Positions 1 through 31,779 are shown, counted from the first letter of the stretch. The stretch: 64,000 nt of DNA from Thamnaconus septentrionalis (GCA_009823395.1 CM020513.1:21041001-21105000), one strand, 5' to 3'. Notes: generated by a model from the letters alone, not told the origin. Numbers and translations: made by a program.

Positions 1-737
1 ATAAAGGGGTGCGCAGGGTTCACAAGCAACAGACCGTTAATTAAGTTCACTCCAAGGTCTTTTACAAATGAAAAGTGTGCCTTTTACTGTCACAGCACTG
101 ACATTGCTGTGTTGCAGTGGATGCAAGCTATTTCTCAGGAATGCAACTTAAAGCAGTATTCTTCAGTTTTAGGGTCTTTTACACACTTTGTAGCTATTTT
201 ACAGGCCAATAATTTTAAGAATTTGACGTTTTTTAAAAAAAAAAAAATCCTCTTTGATACCGTTGTCAAGCAATGTACAAAAGGTTGACTTTGAAATGTT
301 GACGGTGAAAATGTAAAATTTTAAGAAAAAAAATGTTGGGTGGAGGATTGGGTGAGTGGGTGGGCTTGACTGTAAATCAGTGGTACGGATGCATGTCACA
401 TTTGTTTGTACCACAACTTTGAACACTTGATTTGTATTTTTTTTTCCAACACGCCTGAATAATTAAGTATGATAATATACTGAATAATATAAGTAGTTTA
501 AAAATGAGGCGGGCACGCAAACATCTGGGTTCCACTGTCATATCTGGTCATATCCCCTGAAAAAATTAAATCATCTTGTATTTAAAACAAAGGTTGTGTG
601 CCCCTTATTGAGGTGAAATTGTGCCGTTTCTCCGTAAGAATAAAAAAATAATCGGTCAAATGTCATTGGAATGAGTGAACGGCAGGGAGCTTTATATGAA
701 CATTTACGGTAATGTCATTGCCAGCCCATTCAGATCT

Positions 738-874
738 TAATGCCATGCAAGTCTATGGGGTCAAAAGTCAACTTTGTCCTAGAGACATGGGGCCACCTCA
801 AATTTGGGGCTTCTAGCATGAAAGATTTTCTTCCTCCAAGGTGGGGCGTGACAGAGAAAGTTTGAGAACCACTG
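738..874 (+). repeat. Dispersed repeat, hAT-like end
   Basis: The stretch runs from a 'taatgccatgcaagtc' motif to a 'gtttgagaaccactg' end. Nearly the same unit occurs again at 60255-60505, once in part and once expanded. The end, read in reverse as cagtggttctcaaac, resembles the terminal inverted repeats of non-autonomous hAT-type DNA transposons. The second terminal repeat was not found, so the class is an inference. Confidence 0.5.
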
Positions 875-904
875 TCTTACACAGTCTTTGGTGGGTACGT
901 GTGG

Positions 905-1358
905 TGGTTGACTGTGGTCAAGCCAACCAACAGTTCGACAAAAGCGGTCGAGCCAGCAGACACTCGCTTTTTACCGGCTCCTTGTACCAGGTATTACGGT
1001 AATCACAGAGCACAATGGGGTATGCAATATGAGGAATTTCTCCAGAATATTAATCTGAAATCCAGTCCAGTGCAACCACAAAGTGCCAATTTTTGGATGA
1101 ACTTTATTTTGAAATGTTACATGAGAATTTTCTGAAATTGGGTGTGGAGCATCCTGGGCTGGTGCACTGCCAGCTGCAGTGGAATCATTGAGTGACAATG
1201 AGAAATATTTCAGAAATATTTAACAACATTCCAGTGCAGACACGCTTCTCTCCGCTATTGTGCGAAGCAGTTACCAAGTAGAGCAAGTAGAAATCGGGTG
1301 TATGCCGGCTCGACCGCTTTTGTCGAACTGATGGTTGGCTTGACCGCAGTTGTGGTTG
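905..1358. repeat. Foldback (inverted-repeat) element
   Basis: The left arm at about 905-957 contains 'ggtcaagccaacca' followed by 'agttcgacaaaagcggtcgag'-like sequence. The right arm at about 1303-1358 is its reverse complement with few mismatches. About 345 bp lie between the arms. This architecture suits a MITE or other foldback DNA element. No coding capacity is seen inside. Confidence 0.5.
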
Positions 1359-3656
1359 CGTGTTAGTGACAGGAGCTAGCCGAGGGCTCGGACTGCAGAT
1401 GGTCGAAACACTGGCGAGTGGTGATTTTTCACCCGGCAAGATTTTGGCCACAGCCAGAAAGCCGGCGAAGGCTGAGGTAAACACCGACGGATTGTAGGCA
1501 GCTGAGAAGCGAACCATTAGGCTTTGTAAAGTCATCTTCTGTCCCAAACTTTTTCTTGGTTGTTTCGCAAAATAATACACTTTAGTGTCCTGTCTATGAC
1601 TCCTAGAAACTGTTCTGAGACTGGATTCAGGGTTCTGAGAGGTGTCAAACAAAGAGCACTATTATCACCAGTCTTAAGACTGTGTGAATTGTTCTCCACG
1701 TTATTCTTTTTTTCTTTAACAGTCATAAAAGTGTGGGTCCTTAAGTGTTTGTTCCAATAAAAGCAATTAACCAATAACAATCCAGAGGCTGTTCTTACTT
1801 TCACATAAGCTGTATGTTTCTCAATCAATGTGAGGTTAACTTAAAAGTATTTCCTGATTTTAAAAAAGGGAAGTTAGGTGTAGACTTACATTTTTTTTCT
1901 TCCTCATTGTTCTAATTGTTCTTCTCTGCCAACAAGGAAGGTTTCCTACTTGTGCTTCTCAAATAGCAAGATGCGTAAACATCGACAACTACGAACTGAA
2001 AAAGCAGTTAAAAAAATAACTGGATAGTAAACATTCAGATGACACCACCGAGCAGAACAAGGAGGTTTCTAATCACCATCTTCAATCAACATACGACCCC
2101 GGGCAAAGCAAATAATTAAGAGTTGAGGCTTCCAGAAGTGAAATCTTGCATAGTTGTTGAATTGCACAATGACTGAAAAGGACGCAAGGCAAGAAGGGCA
2201 AAGAGGAAGATCTGGGCAACAAGTCATCCGAAATGTTACCATAAGTCGTTCAACCGGTTTGGTCAGAGCAGAGAGGAAGTTGCACAGTGTTTTCTATTAC
2301 TGAGGAGCCCTCAGTGAGGACTCACTAAAGCAAGTGGAACAGCACTGAGGTAAACATGCTCTTTTAGCCTTTTTCATACATAGTGCACTTTCGATTTGGT
2401 GACTTTTATCCCTTCTGCTTTGTTGGTGTAGAAGGACGCCCAAGATCTGTAATACTAAGCTCATTTGCTCCCTCGTAACAGAGCCTTTATCATCCAAGTC
2501 TACTTGCAATGCATTGCATGAAATTGAAATATAAGTTTTGCTAATTTTGCTTATTGTGTACATTTCAAGCACCCTCATGTTTGTGTAGGGGTGAGACTGG
2601 GTTAGATCAAGAACTGACAGACTGACTACGACATCTGCAGCATCTTTCTTGTGTCGTACTCCACAGAGACAGCTTCCAAAGGCATTGTTAGTAAAAATCA
2701 GGCCTCCGTACTTCTTCTTTCTATTTGTTTGTTTTTGATGATGTCAATGTTAATACAGCCTACAGTATTGTGCTAAGTAAAGTTATGTCATTAGGGCCTA
2801 ATAGCCTGGACAAATGCCAAACTGTGTTGTCGCCAGCACACCAGTTAGACAGACATTTTGAAGAAAGGAAATCTCCAGGGTGCAACCCCGCCTTGACCCA
2901 CAGACAGCTTGGACGGGCACAAGCATCCCTCGCGAGCCTGAGTGCAGGACAAGTGAGTTTAGTAAATAGATAGAGGAATGTTTCCAGGAAATGTAGTCCC
3001 TTTTTGAAACTGCGTCATATAAAAGGAACACAAGCCACAAATTAAAAAAAATGAATGATTTTGATGATTGACTGCATTAACAGTAGCCATCTGCAGTCAA
3101 GGTTGTACTAAAAGCTGCTTTTGAATTTTGTTTAAGGTTTTGTAAAAGTGGGAACTTAGATAAAACTATAACCTATATATATATATATATAGATTCTTCC
3201 AATTCATTTTAGGGATGCACAAGTTTTCACACGCACAAAACCTAAGTAGGTCAAATCCCTTAATGTCTGCTAAATTTCTAGTTTACAGTTTGAATTGATT
3301 TATTTTTGTTGGGGTTTATAACCCAAACTTTCCACTTCTATCTTACAGTATTTTGGAGGAAAGCTTTCACATGAGATAATGGATAATATGAAACTCTTTT
3401 CCATTAAATGACACCTCTAATTGTTGTTGGTTGGGTCAGTTTGAATTACCTGGTTTCACGTTTGTTTTCACGAAAATAGAATCATCCTGAACAGCTAATG
3501 ATATGTCTATTATCATCAGAACAGAACTTTCTTTGGAGATGAAATGGCAAATTAGCCATGAGTATCTGGGTTGGATGTTTTTCCATCCTTGCATCAGCAG
3601 TTTTACCCTTACATTGTTTTTTTTTTGTCACCCAAGCCATGTAAAAGCAAACAGTC

Positions 3657-6600
3657 ATGCCACAACTGATGGACAAATCAGCACCAGTGGTGCCTTGGTT
3701 GGGTGCTCCAGACCTCAGGCTGCAATTTTCTGAAAGGATGCAGTACCTCACCCTGGGAATCTCAGTTGTTCTGCTTCTGCTGGCACTGGGCATCCTGGCA
3801 TGGCAGGCCTACCGATACTGCGCAAACACTACATACACCAATAAAGGCATGGGTTGGAATTTAAATCACATACAAAGCTGTACCGCAGGAATTGACACTA
3901 TTTTTTCACTAGAGAGACAATTATTAACACCGCCTTATTTTCACTGTAGCAAACAGTAACTTTCTACAGGACCAAAAGTCAGGAACAGAAGTTTCATATG
4001 CCAGAGGACCACAGGTAAATTATGATCATGTCTGTCTGTCTGTTCACACCAAAAAGTTTTATTTTATTTAACACAACAATAATCAATGATCAAATTAAAC
4101 CTTCCTTTCTCCACCCAACCATATGATTGAATAGTGCTGTGTGGAATGTATTCAAACTGCAAAATGCGACTGGAATAACGATGCACCAAAAATCCAGAGA
4201 CAAAAATAAAGATAAATCATAAAATAGGAGGGCTAGTAGAAATAAACCATTCAACAATTCACAGTCCAACCTCCTGTCCTGGGCATGACTTTTTTGATCC
4301 ATTTATAATCTGTTAAACATCCACGCATCCATAAGGAAAAACATTTCACAGTACCATTTAACTGTAAACCAATTTAAAAGGAAACTAAGGCAATCTTAAA
4401 CATAAACAACTTGGGGCAAATCCCAAGAACAATGTTTGTCTTTGACCGACATCACAAAACAATTTAATAATGACTCTAATAATAAAGATGTGTGTCCCTG
4501 TGTGTACCAATACACATTCAATTACGTTGTATGTATGTGAAAGTGCATGTGTTTGTATAAATGTGCATATATTTGTGCGTGTACTTGCAAATTGTACAAA
4601 TTTGCGCTTGTGTGTTTATGTGCAATAGTACCATAGTTGCGGAAATCTATGTGTGTGTGTGTGTACGTCAATGTAGTTGCGTATGTGTGTATGTACGTGC
4701 TCAGGAGCCAAATAATACGGAAAAAAAATCTGTCTGCATGACTTAGGCTAGCATCAATTAAACTTGAATTATCCTTGACAGCCTATACTCCTAAGACAAT
4801 ATAGGTCAGTGTATAGGAAAAGTTGAGGGCATCTCAAGTTCTTCTAAAGATACACCATTGGTATAGCTGAATATGTTGGTATTGGTATTGCTGAATAGGC
4901 TTCCTGATTATCTTAACAAGTTATTTATTTATGCCTTGACACTCCCAGGTCTGCAAGTTGAGTCACTGTCTGTCCCAGGGCCTTGTTCCCCCTTCAAGTT
5001 TTAACCAGACAGGCATTACAAAGGTAGGGGACGTTACTTCTTACCTGCTGCATCTGGACAGGTAGAGGTTCAAGTTTAGGTTAAGCTGTTCTTTTCCATA
5101 TGAAAAGTGGTTCAATTTCGTCTGTGCGCTGGAAGAAAAGCAAATACATTTTCAAAACTGATATGCCTCCTTCCACCAGGTGTATGGATCCCTTCGTTTT
5201 TCCATCTACTATGAGGAGACACATTCTCAGTTGGTCGTCAGTGTGTTGCAGGCGGAAGGTCTGGTGGAAAACAATCTCCAGGCATTTGTTAAAATAATTC
5301 TTCTGTGGCCAACTGCCAAGAGTGTGGAAATTAAAGACAGAGTAAATAAAAAGGTAATTCTTTGAAATAACAGTTTCTAGAAAATAATAATAACATCTGA
5401 TGGATTTCCCCCCTTCTTTCTGTGGTTGCTAACTGTTGTTGGGGTATTTATAGGATGGAGAGACTGAACCTGTCCTGTGGGCAGTACTGCATCAGTGGCA
5501 GACTCACATTGTAAAAGGTAGCCACAACCTTCTATTTGGAGACCAGTTCAGCTGTATTCTGCAAGAAAATGAGGACTTTCATCATATCAGCCTCAAGATG
5601 GAGGTTGTGACCATGCCTCCATTTTTAAATATTTATCTGTGGAAAAATTAAAACATCAAGTAAGCCAGGTAAGAGCTTTATGGAAAGTTTTAATGCTTTC
5701 GTGAATTTGTCTCTGTGCATCTCAGGTGAGGGACTTTGATAATTTCTCCAGACAAACGGTGTTGGGAGAGGTGCGTATTCCTCTTGAACAGCTCAATATC
5801 TCATACCCTATTGAGATGCTCAAAGATCTACAGCCACCCCAGAAGGTATGGTTACCATTACATTGCTTCCGGTTCTTACTTTGCAAATCTTCCCAACAGG
5901 CAATAAACAACCTTTCATGATTTTATTATCAAAAAAAAAAAAAAGTATAATCATTCTTCACATTCGTTGACTTGTGATGGGGAGAATTTCACCCCTGCCT
6001 CTGACATCATGGGATCATGGGGGCATCTGGCTTCATGTAGGACTACAAAGCTACTGCCTATTTAAAGTGAAGCTTCTTGTTCTGATGAGAGGGTGCTGGG
6101 CTAAACTACACCAGCCTGGCATGCTGTTTAAATGTCAGGATGGCTTTCTTCCCATTACAAATCAATGGTTGGAGAAAAAAAAAAGTACTTAAACTATCAT
6201 GAACTATCATGGCTGAAAGAATGTACAATGTTATCTATTAGTGATTTATACTTTTTAGGCCATACTGAATGTTAGTAACTTTTTTTGTTGTGTATATATA
6301 TATATACACACATATATATTATAAAAAGCTTTTCATCAATGTACACAGGATCTTGTGGGACAAGTGCTTCTCTCTTTAAAGTTCCTTCCCACCTCTCAAA
6401 GGCTTGAGATTGGAGTGCTGAAGGTCAGAACTCCCCGACTGGAAAATGTTCAGATGCAGGTACTCATCAAAAGTTTAATTAAAAAAAAAAAAAAAAAAAA
6501 AAAAAACTTTCTTATGATTGTAAATGTAAAACACATTACATCGCATGTGGCTAATTTTGTGGTGTTTGTTTGTTTTCCAGCCTTGTTTGTCAAAATCAGA

Positions 6601-6888
6601 GTGCAGTGCAATCAGTGCAAATTAAGATCTCAAAAAACTTCAACAGTGGCCCAGAGCCTCATGACCGTGTTCAATGATGTCCTCCTGTTTCCACTGCAAG
6701 AATTGCCACTGCAGGAGTGTAAGATTGTAGTCTCTGTGTACAATACATATATGACAAAGAGACCAACCAGATACCTTGTTGGACAGTTTACTGTAGGAAG
6801 AGATGATCATTTTGAAGATGAACACTGGCGCTTGATGATGCACTCAATACGCCAACCGGTAGCAAGATGGCACGGCTTGCTGATCTAA
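3657..6888 (+). CDS. Synaptotagmin-like tandem-C2 membrane protein
   Basis: Inferred coding exons are 3657 to about 3840, 3970-4014, 4949-5023, 5180-5353, 5454-5603, 5726-5845, 6349-6459 and 6581-6888. Exon 1 encodes one hydrophobic segment (LGISVVLLLLALGILAW) followed by YRYC, as in a synaptotagmin N-terminus. The exon at 5180 starts a C2A-like domain (VYGSLRFSIYYEE, VVSVLQAEGL), and 5726 gives VRDFDNFSRQTVLGEV, the usual C2 strand with DFD. C2B ends in RWHGLLI, matching the RWHAL-type C-terminus of atypical synaptotagmins such as Syt15. Acidic calcium ligands are mostly missing in C2A (SDPYVK replaced by LQAFVK), so calcium-independent binding is likely. Two problems remain: no clear phase-0 donor for exon 1, and exons 6349-6459 and 6581-6888 do not join in frame by one base. 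The donor after 5603 (GAG|gttgtg) is weak. The paralogue (syt15-, 17- or 19-like) was not resolved. Confidence 0.7.
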
Positions 6889-6969
6889 CTGACTATAACT
6901 GAGTCCTTGCCTTCTTGTACTTGTGATACGTCTAGGAGTCTAGGAGAGGCCATTATTTCACTTTCAGAA

Positions 6970-6975
6970 AATAAA
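6970..6975 (+). terminator. Polyadenylation signal of the C2-domain gene
   Basis: An AATAAA hexamer lies about 80 bp after the stop codon at 6888. A second AATAAA occurs near 7204. Either could end the synaptotagmin-like transcript; the first is closer to the usual 3' UTR start. Confidence 0.45.
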
Positions 6976-8617
6976 CTTTAGTTGGTACCATACCCAACAA
7001 TGTCTTAATGTTAACTTGACTTAACTTAACAACAGCCTGTTGTGTGCATCGGTTGTCTTAGGTCTCGCCGTAGCTGTTTCAGCCGTTTGTTTCTACAGGT
7101 GTTGCTTGTTATGGTTGTTATGTCATCTCTTGTCTGTTTTTTCATGTCATGTTATTTTTTCCCTTTGAGGACACCCTTCGCGTAATTTTTGTTTATTATT
7201 CAAAATAAACAGTTTTCAGTTAATCTCACGCATTGGCCTGCTTACTATATAGAATGAGACAGTAGATGGCAGTATAATACCATTAAAATACAGAACCGAC
7301 CGAGACGAAAATGTGAAGTAATGCACCTCAGTTGCAAGGGCGCGCGTGTTGACGTTGAAACGGGTGAAGTCAAGTGTCAGTCGTGACGTGCAACGATGGA
7401 AGAGCATCAGCAAGGTTTAAAGGGAAGGTCTACAAAACAGTGGTAAGTAGTAGTGGTAGCAGTTTACCAATGTGGCCCAGAGCATCAGCAGCAGAATTAA
7501 GTTGTGAATGCTGACGGTCGAACGTTATTACGAGCCTAAGCATTTAAGGCATTTTATATAAGTTACAGTTGCATTTATGTGTGTGAACATATATGGGACG
7601 GAATGTTGTAGCAGTTGTAGCATTATTGCATATACTAAGCTAGCGCGCCAATTCCAATTATGTAGCTCGTTAGCATCCTGTCACGTGCGTCACTTGAGCG
7701 TCGTAGTTCGTCTTGATTATTTTCTAGTCCAATTTATTATTGATTACTCGTGTTGCTTGTCAAATACAATACATGCAACTTGCATAGCAGAACGTAAATG
7801 GAAATAAAGTTATAAGAAGTTGGATGTTGGAAGGTAATCTTCTAACATAACATCTAACATCTAGAAACGAGCAAGTCTCAATCAAGTCTGAATTAGGAAA
7901 GCCAAAAACTTGCATAAATATTTAATTTGTGTTCTTACTTCTATATATACATTGACTTGTAGAGGCCAAATATAAGTTCTATTATAATTGTAATGTCTGA
8001 ATAATGATATGTTTTTGTGTGCGTGTGGTGAAAATAAGACACACAAACCATTATTCTCTGAGGACTCTCTAATTTGAAACGCTGTTGCACATCTGCTAAC
8101 CCAAACTGGGAGGAGACCACACTATTCACCAGTCGGAGCACCTTTACATTGACTTGTAGTTATATTATTATCCTCACCTCCCATTTATCCCCATGAGGCA
8201 AGACCCTTCCATCCTCCCTGATTTTGAATTTGTTTTACAAATCAACTACTGATTATTACAAATACAACATGTTTGCTCTATTGTTATATGTGGTGCTCAG
8301 GTGTTATATGTACATTTTTGTCCTGTGTCCTCCTTGACTTTTCTGGGATCACAACTAAAGACAGAGCTCCAATCTGGTCTTGGCTTTATTGCTTATCTGA
8401 AATGTCACCCGTTTTGGGTCTTGATCAGCACTCTTAGATGTCAAAGGCCATATTTTTGGAATTGCTATGCTGAAAAGGAACAGGAAATGTAAGAAAACTT
8501 TTATTTTTATTTCTTTTTCTTTTTCCATAAATTGTCTTGTTATTTTAATCAAGACTGGGAACCTCTAATGTGAAGAAATAAGGTACTATGGACAATGGTT
8601 TTGGTAGATGATTGAAC
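6976..8617. other. Intergenic region between C2 gene and MyHC A
   Basis: The region is mostly A/T rich with no long conserved open frame. It holds a possible first exon (7395-7441) next to a small CpG-containing patch (about 7330-7400). An unassigned open stretch at 8301-8492 is bounded by plausible splice-like sequence; its translation (for example FIAYLKCHPFWVLIS) is not recognised. Nothing else could be supported. Confidence 0.5.
7395..7441 (+). CDS. Possible first coding exon, unknown gene
   Basis: An ATG (MEEHQQGLKGRSTKQW) follows a short CpG-bearing stretch, and the frame stays open to a strong splice donor (cagtg|gtaagt). No convincing second exon was found before the MyHC A 3' end. 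It may be a real first exon, a long non-coding RNA exon, or chance. I do not recognise the peptide. Confidence 0.25.
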
Positions 8618-8623
8618 TTTATT
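8618..8623 (-). terminator. Polyadenylation signal of MyHC A
   Basis: Read on the minus strand, AATAAA lies about 55 bp after the TAA stop at 8677-8679, in the context acaataaagttcaa. MyHC B has the same arrangement at 21869-21874. Confidence 0.7.
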
Positions 8624-8676
8624 GTTTGCGTCATATCATATTATATGATTTAACACAGTAAAACTCTTGAGGTGCT

Positions 8677-18395
<9,719 letters not shown>

Positions 18396-19091
18396 GATGG
18401 CAGCTGGTGTTTTCTAAAAATTATTTGTAAATAATGGTCATCTTATTGTCAAAATTCAACAACAGCTATCATGCTGCCACATGATTTACAAGCACATTTC
18501 AGCCCTCTATATTGATGCATATCATTCATTCAGCAAACCTGCCAGTCGCCCAGTGCCCTTATCACAACATTATTGTAATGGTAATTACACCTCTAATCTC
18601 AACAGCCTAACCAAAGTTCATTTAAATATTGAATATGCAATACAATTACAAAACTTCAGATCAGCCTCTACTATCACCTCCTCAGGTTCTTGCTATGAAA
18701 TTGAATTAACAAGGTAAATTAGCCATATTGACCAATGTCATATGCACATATTATGTGCCACAGAAAATGCTTTTCTTGATCATAATTAATTTACCCTCCA
18801 TCATCCACTCATTTTTGCATGCAATAAATGCTTTTCAATAGTATGTTTTTAATAAGCCATGAACACTGAAATGTCTTCTTGTTAGTTACATTACAAGTGG
18901 GGTTTTCATACCTGACCCTTTACTTTTCAACACTCAGTTCGCTTTTTATTCTGCAGCCCTGTAAAAGACATAGGGTATGATTCCCGTCATTACCTTTAAC
19001 TTTATATCATAATTATAGATTATAGATCCCAAGTTTGTCTAAAATAAAAAGATCAAATTAAAGTTTTAAAGTAAGATGAAGAGAGTCTTAC

Positions 19092-19205
19092 CACAAGCAG
19101 GAGTCCCAGTCGTCTACCACACATTGCCGTGCGCAGTTGGACCCCTTATATTCAGTCCGGCCAGCCCACGTTGTAAAGTTAAATATGGGACACATGCAAA
19201 TATGG
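19092..19205 (-). promoter_or_regulatory. MyHC A proximal promoter and non-coding exon 1
   Basis: On the minus strand a TATA-like box (aatataagg, 19145-19152) is followed by a short leader exon, about 19122 down to 19092, ending in a gtaaga donor at 19086-19091. A CArG-like element GCAAATATGG lies at 19196-19205 and another (TTAAATATGG) at 19179-19188. The same TATA, short leader exon and CArG spacing is found upstream of copy B. CArG boxes bind SRF and are typical of striated-muscle promoters. Intron 1 (18420-19085) holds nothing else I recognise. Confidence 0.7.
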
Positions 19206-21868
19206 TGTTGGTAACAGTCAAACAGACATACATTAAAACAGCTGTTGCTAGTACGTGACTATTAATTTCATATACCATTTGTTAGATTTTATTTTTATTT
19301 TCCATTAATTCATTTATTATTAAATGAAAAAAATATATATATATAAAATACAAGGTCATGTCACTATACAAAGCAAAGTGTTCAGCAATATGCAACTCTG
19401 TTTTATTTGTACTGATTTGAGATGTGTTTTCATAAATGGATTTATTAAATTCAAGTCATTTGATTTGTCACAGTGTGTTCTTATAGTGTTTCTTATTTAG
19501 TTAAAAATGTTTTATTCCTGTTTGACAATCTTTGCCTCAACGTAAAAGTTCATGTGTACTTTAAAGGTCTGAGAATACTCATCATCTTCATCAGCTGTGC
19601 ATCTCTGGCTTTTTTTTTTTTGCTTTTTATTTGGCTGTTGCTGCCCAGCACACATGTTTAAGTGATACAGATTGGCTCAATGGTGTTGTCTGATGTAAAA
19701 GAGAGTTAAAGAAGAAAATGCTTACTATTTTCCAAATCAGTGTTCAATAATCTCCTGACAGGATAATGTTGGGGAAAGAAAACGTTTACAGATAGAATGG
19801 TTTTTGAACTCTGACTGGGGGGTGGCATTGGAATTCCTTGCAGCTGCCATGGATCCAAGTTAACTACAGCTGTCATTGTTCTAACTGAATGACTGAAATG
19901 TAAACGTTTCAGTGGCAACTGTGCCTTGAAACTTATTGTTGTAAGAAAAGACCCCAAATAACTTGAAAATGATTACTTGTTTCCTTTTTGTCACGGTTCT
20001 TCAAATGTCACTGATGTTAATTAAGGTCATTTAATTTGACCTGTCAAATTCTTTTGATATTGTATTAACTATCAACAGTGCATTTTAAAAACAGTTTATG
20101 TTTACAGAATCTTCCGCTTTTGATCTGCAACTTCGTTTTTTTTATTAGATCCTATATTTGTCTTTAACCCAGCCATTCCTGAATGCAAGTCCAAATAGGG
20201 ACCTCACACTCCACTCTACTCCTATGGCACCTCCTTCAACCTCCTCCAACCTCCCCACTTTAAGGTGGGGTTTATATTACTTCATATGGTGGGGTTTATT
20301 TTGCTTCGTTTATTCTACAAGAATTTAGTCAAACATTTTTTGGTGTTAAAATTGAATGTATTTCTGAATGTATATTGAAATATAGTTTTTAACTATAAGA
20401 GAGTTATATAATAATTTATATTAATACAAACAAATTGTTTTATGGAGTAAAATTTGAATGTAATATCAGACAGGTAACCCATCTATCTCTTTCTCTGGGT
20501 AAGACATTTTCTCAAACAATCAGAACCGATGCTGTCCAATTAAAATAATCGGGCAAATGGACCTTATTGGCTCATGGCATATTATCTTCTGCATGTATTT
20601 GTCGAAGAGGAGTATAAATCTTAGCTTTGCATTTCCATCATTTATTTAATCACCACCCTTTACTACCATAATGCACGCAGAGCTGCAACTGCTCAGGGGT
20701 AACCTACAGTCACTATTTAATTAAGTTCTGACACGTTCTGTTTTAAGGTAAGAAAAGGGTAATCACAGTTGATCCTTGCAGGTTCTGCCTCAGAGAATCT
20801 GCTAATATAGTATTTGTTTTTATAAATGTACATGCGTCCACTCAAATGAAACAATTATCAAAATAATTGTCATTTATTGCTTTAGTTGGCATAGTATGGT
20901 AAAGACAAAATAACATTGATTTCTTTTTTAAATGTATTCTAAAAGCTGTCATCTAAATGGAAATATTGATTTAAATGTTACTGCAGCTTGTGTTTCATCT
21001 GTCCTTTACCACACTAACAGACTGGAATCCTTGGAATCCTTTCCGTGAATGAGCTCTGCTTACAAGGCAGAATTTAAAAATGGGACACAGGCCAAATATG
21101 GTAAGGACGACAGCTGATGCTTACATGAGTTTGACATTTGCTGCCTGTGGTTTCATCTACTGTTTCAGGGTCATATTAGGAAAAGCACACTTTGTATTTG
21201 TGTTTATCTCTGCATACAATTCTTTACTCATTTTTGTTTTTCTTTTTTATTATATTTTCTTCTTTTTCGGTTGATTACTGATTCTTTTGAATAGACTTGT
21301 TGGTTGATTACCCACATTGAAACAGGTTATTCATTCAGCCCCATTAAAAAATATACAGCCACCATTTCAAATGCTCATTTGGTCAGGAATTGAGTATCTA
21401 GTCAAACAACAAATGAATGAATAAATCTCTGTTACTTGTGAAAGGTGTAAGAGATACGTATCTGGTATGCACACTCATATGTCAAGCAATTAACACTTAA
21501 AGTAATTCTGCACACAGAGCTTAAAGTCCATTTTTGGCTACATGCATATCACTGCATTTGAAATGTCAAGCATTATAGTTGTTGAGTGTTGGCATTCTTA
21601 AATTTCAGAGGCAATACTTTTAAACTTGCACTGGTAAAGCACTGTCTTTCCCATAGCCCTCAATCAATTAGTAACATAATAAATTTGAACTTCTCTTTGA
21701 AGAAGGTGTGTACATTTGTGCTGCAGTCTACAATCTGGAACTGTATCTGTGACTTCAGAGAAGTAAGCAAGTTGGTGTCAGGCCAGTTGCTAAAGAAAAA
21801 AAAATCAGATCTATATTTAATGACAAAAAACATGAAACAGGAACAATTTTAGGAGCATATGCTTAAAC
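19206..21868. other. Spacer between MyHC A and B
   Basis: This A/T-rich spacer has no gene. It holds a promoter-like module at 21045-21120 (listed separately) and a TATA-like gtataaatc near 20611 on the plus strand whose significance is unclear. Muscle regulatory elements for copy A are expected here. No transposon was recognised. Confidence 0.6.
21045..21120 (-). promoter_or_regulatory. Orphan MyHC-type promoter module
   Basis: This stretch carries tctgcttacaaggcag, tttaaaaatgggacacagg and a perfect CArG box CCAAATATGG (21092-21101). It aligns with the region just upstream of the TATA of copy B (tctgcttacaaagca ... CCAAATATGG at 32568-32577) and of copy A (aatatgggacacatgcaaatatgg at 19180-19205). 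No good TATA or MyHC exon follows on the minus strand before copy A. It may be the remains of a lost third array member, or a distal element of copy A. Confidence 0.55.
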
Positions 21869-21874
21869 TTTATT
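21869..21874 (-). terminator. Polyadenylation signal of MyHC B
   Basis: Read on the minus strand, AATAAA lies about 60 bp after the TAA stop at 21934-21936, with flanking sequence similar to that of copy A. Confidence 0.7.
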
Positions 21875-21933
21875 GTTTCAATATGTATTATCTCATATTA
21901 TATGATTCAACACAGTGAAAGTCTTGGGGCGAT

Positions 21934-31506
<9,573 letters not shown>

Positions 31507-31779
31507 GGTGGCGGCTTATGTCTTTAAATGAAAAGAAATAGTGTGTTTCAGTATTGTTTGCTTTAGAGGTAATTAAAATTGTATTGTTAGGACTACAGAA
31601 AAACGTACATACAAAAAAAGTTGTCTCTTTTTGAGTTTGTCAAAACGACAAACTACTCTGATTTTTTTCAGATCAATAATTACATTTTTGCACATTATGC
31701 CAGTCTCAAAGCTAAACCTGAATCATCAGTCTCTTATTGCTTATCTTCAAGTGTAATATGATTCATCTCGTTCTTTTGG

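Larger units (their letters stand above)
1..3656. other. Intergenic region with old repeats
   Basis: I see no convincing gene here. Long A/T runs, a short (TA)n tract near 3173-3191 and stop codons in all frames dominate. It holds a dispersed-repeat copy (738-874), a foldback element (905-1358) and one weak minus-strand fragment that resembles an EF-hand loop (about 2440-2520); the first two are listed separately and the third is treated as a finding. The remaining open frames are short and unlike any protein I recognise. Confidence 0.6.

Noticed and set aside
6355..6888. One continuous 177-codon exon for the C2 gene
   Set aside because: It runs through a 26-base A tract and a sequence with good donor and acceptor; more likely two exons, although the frame problem remains unsolved.
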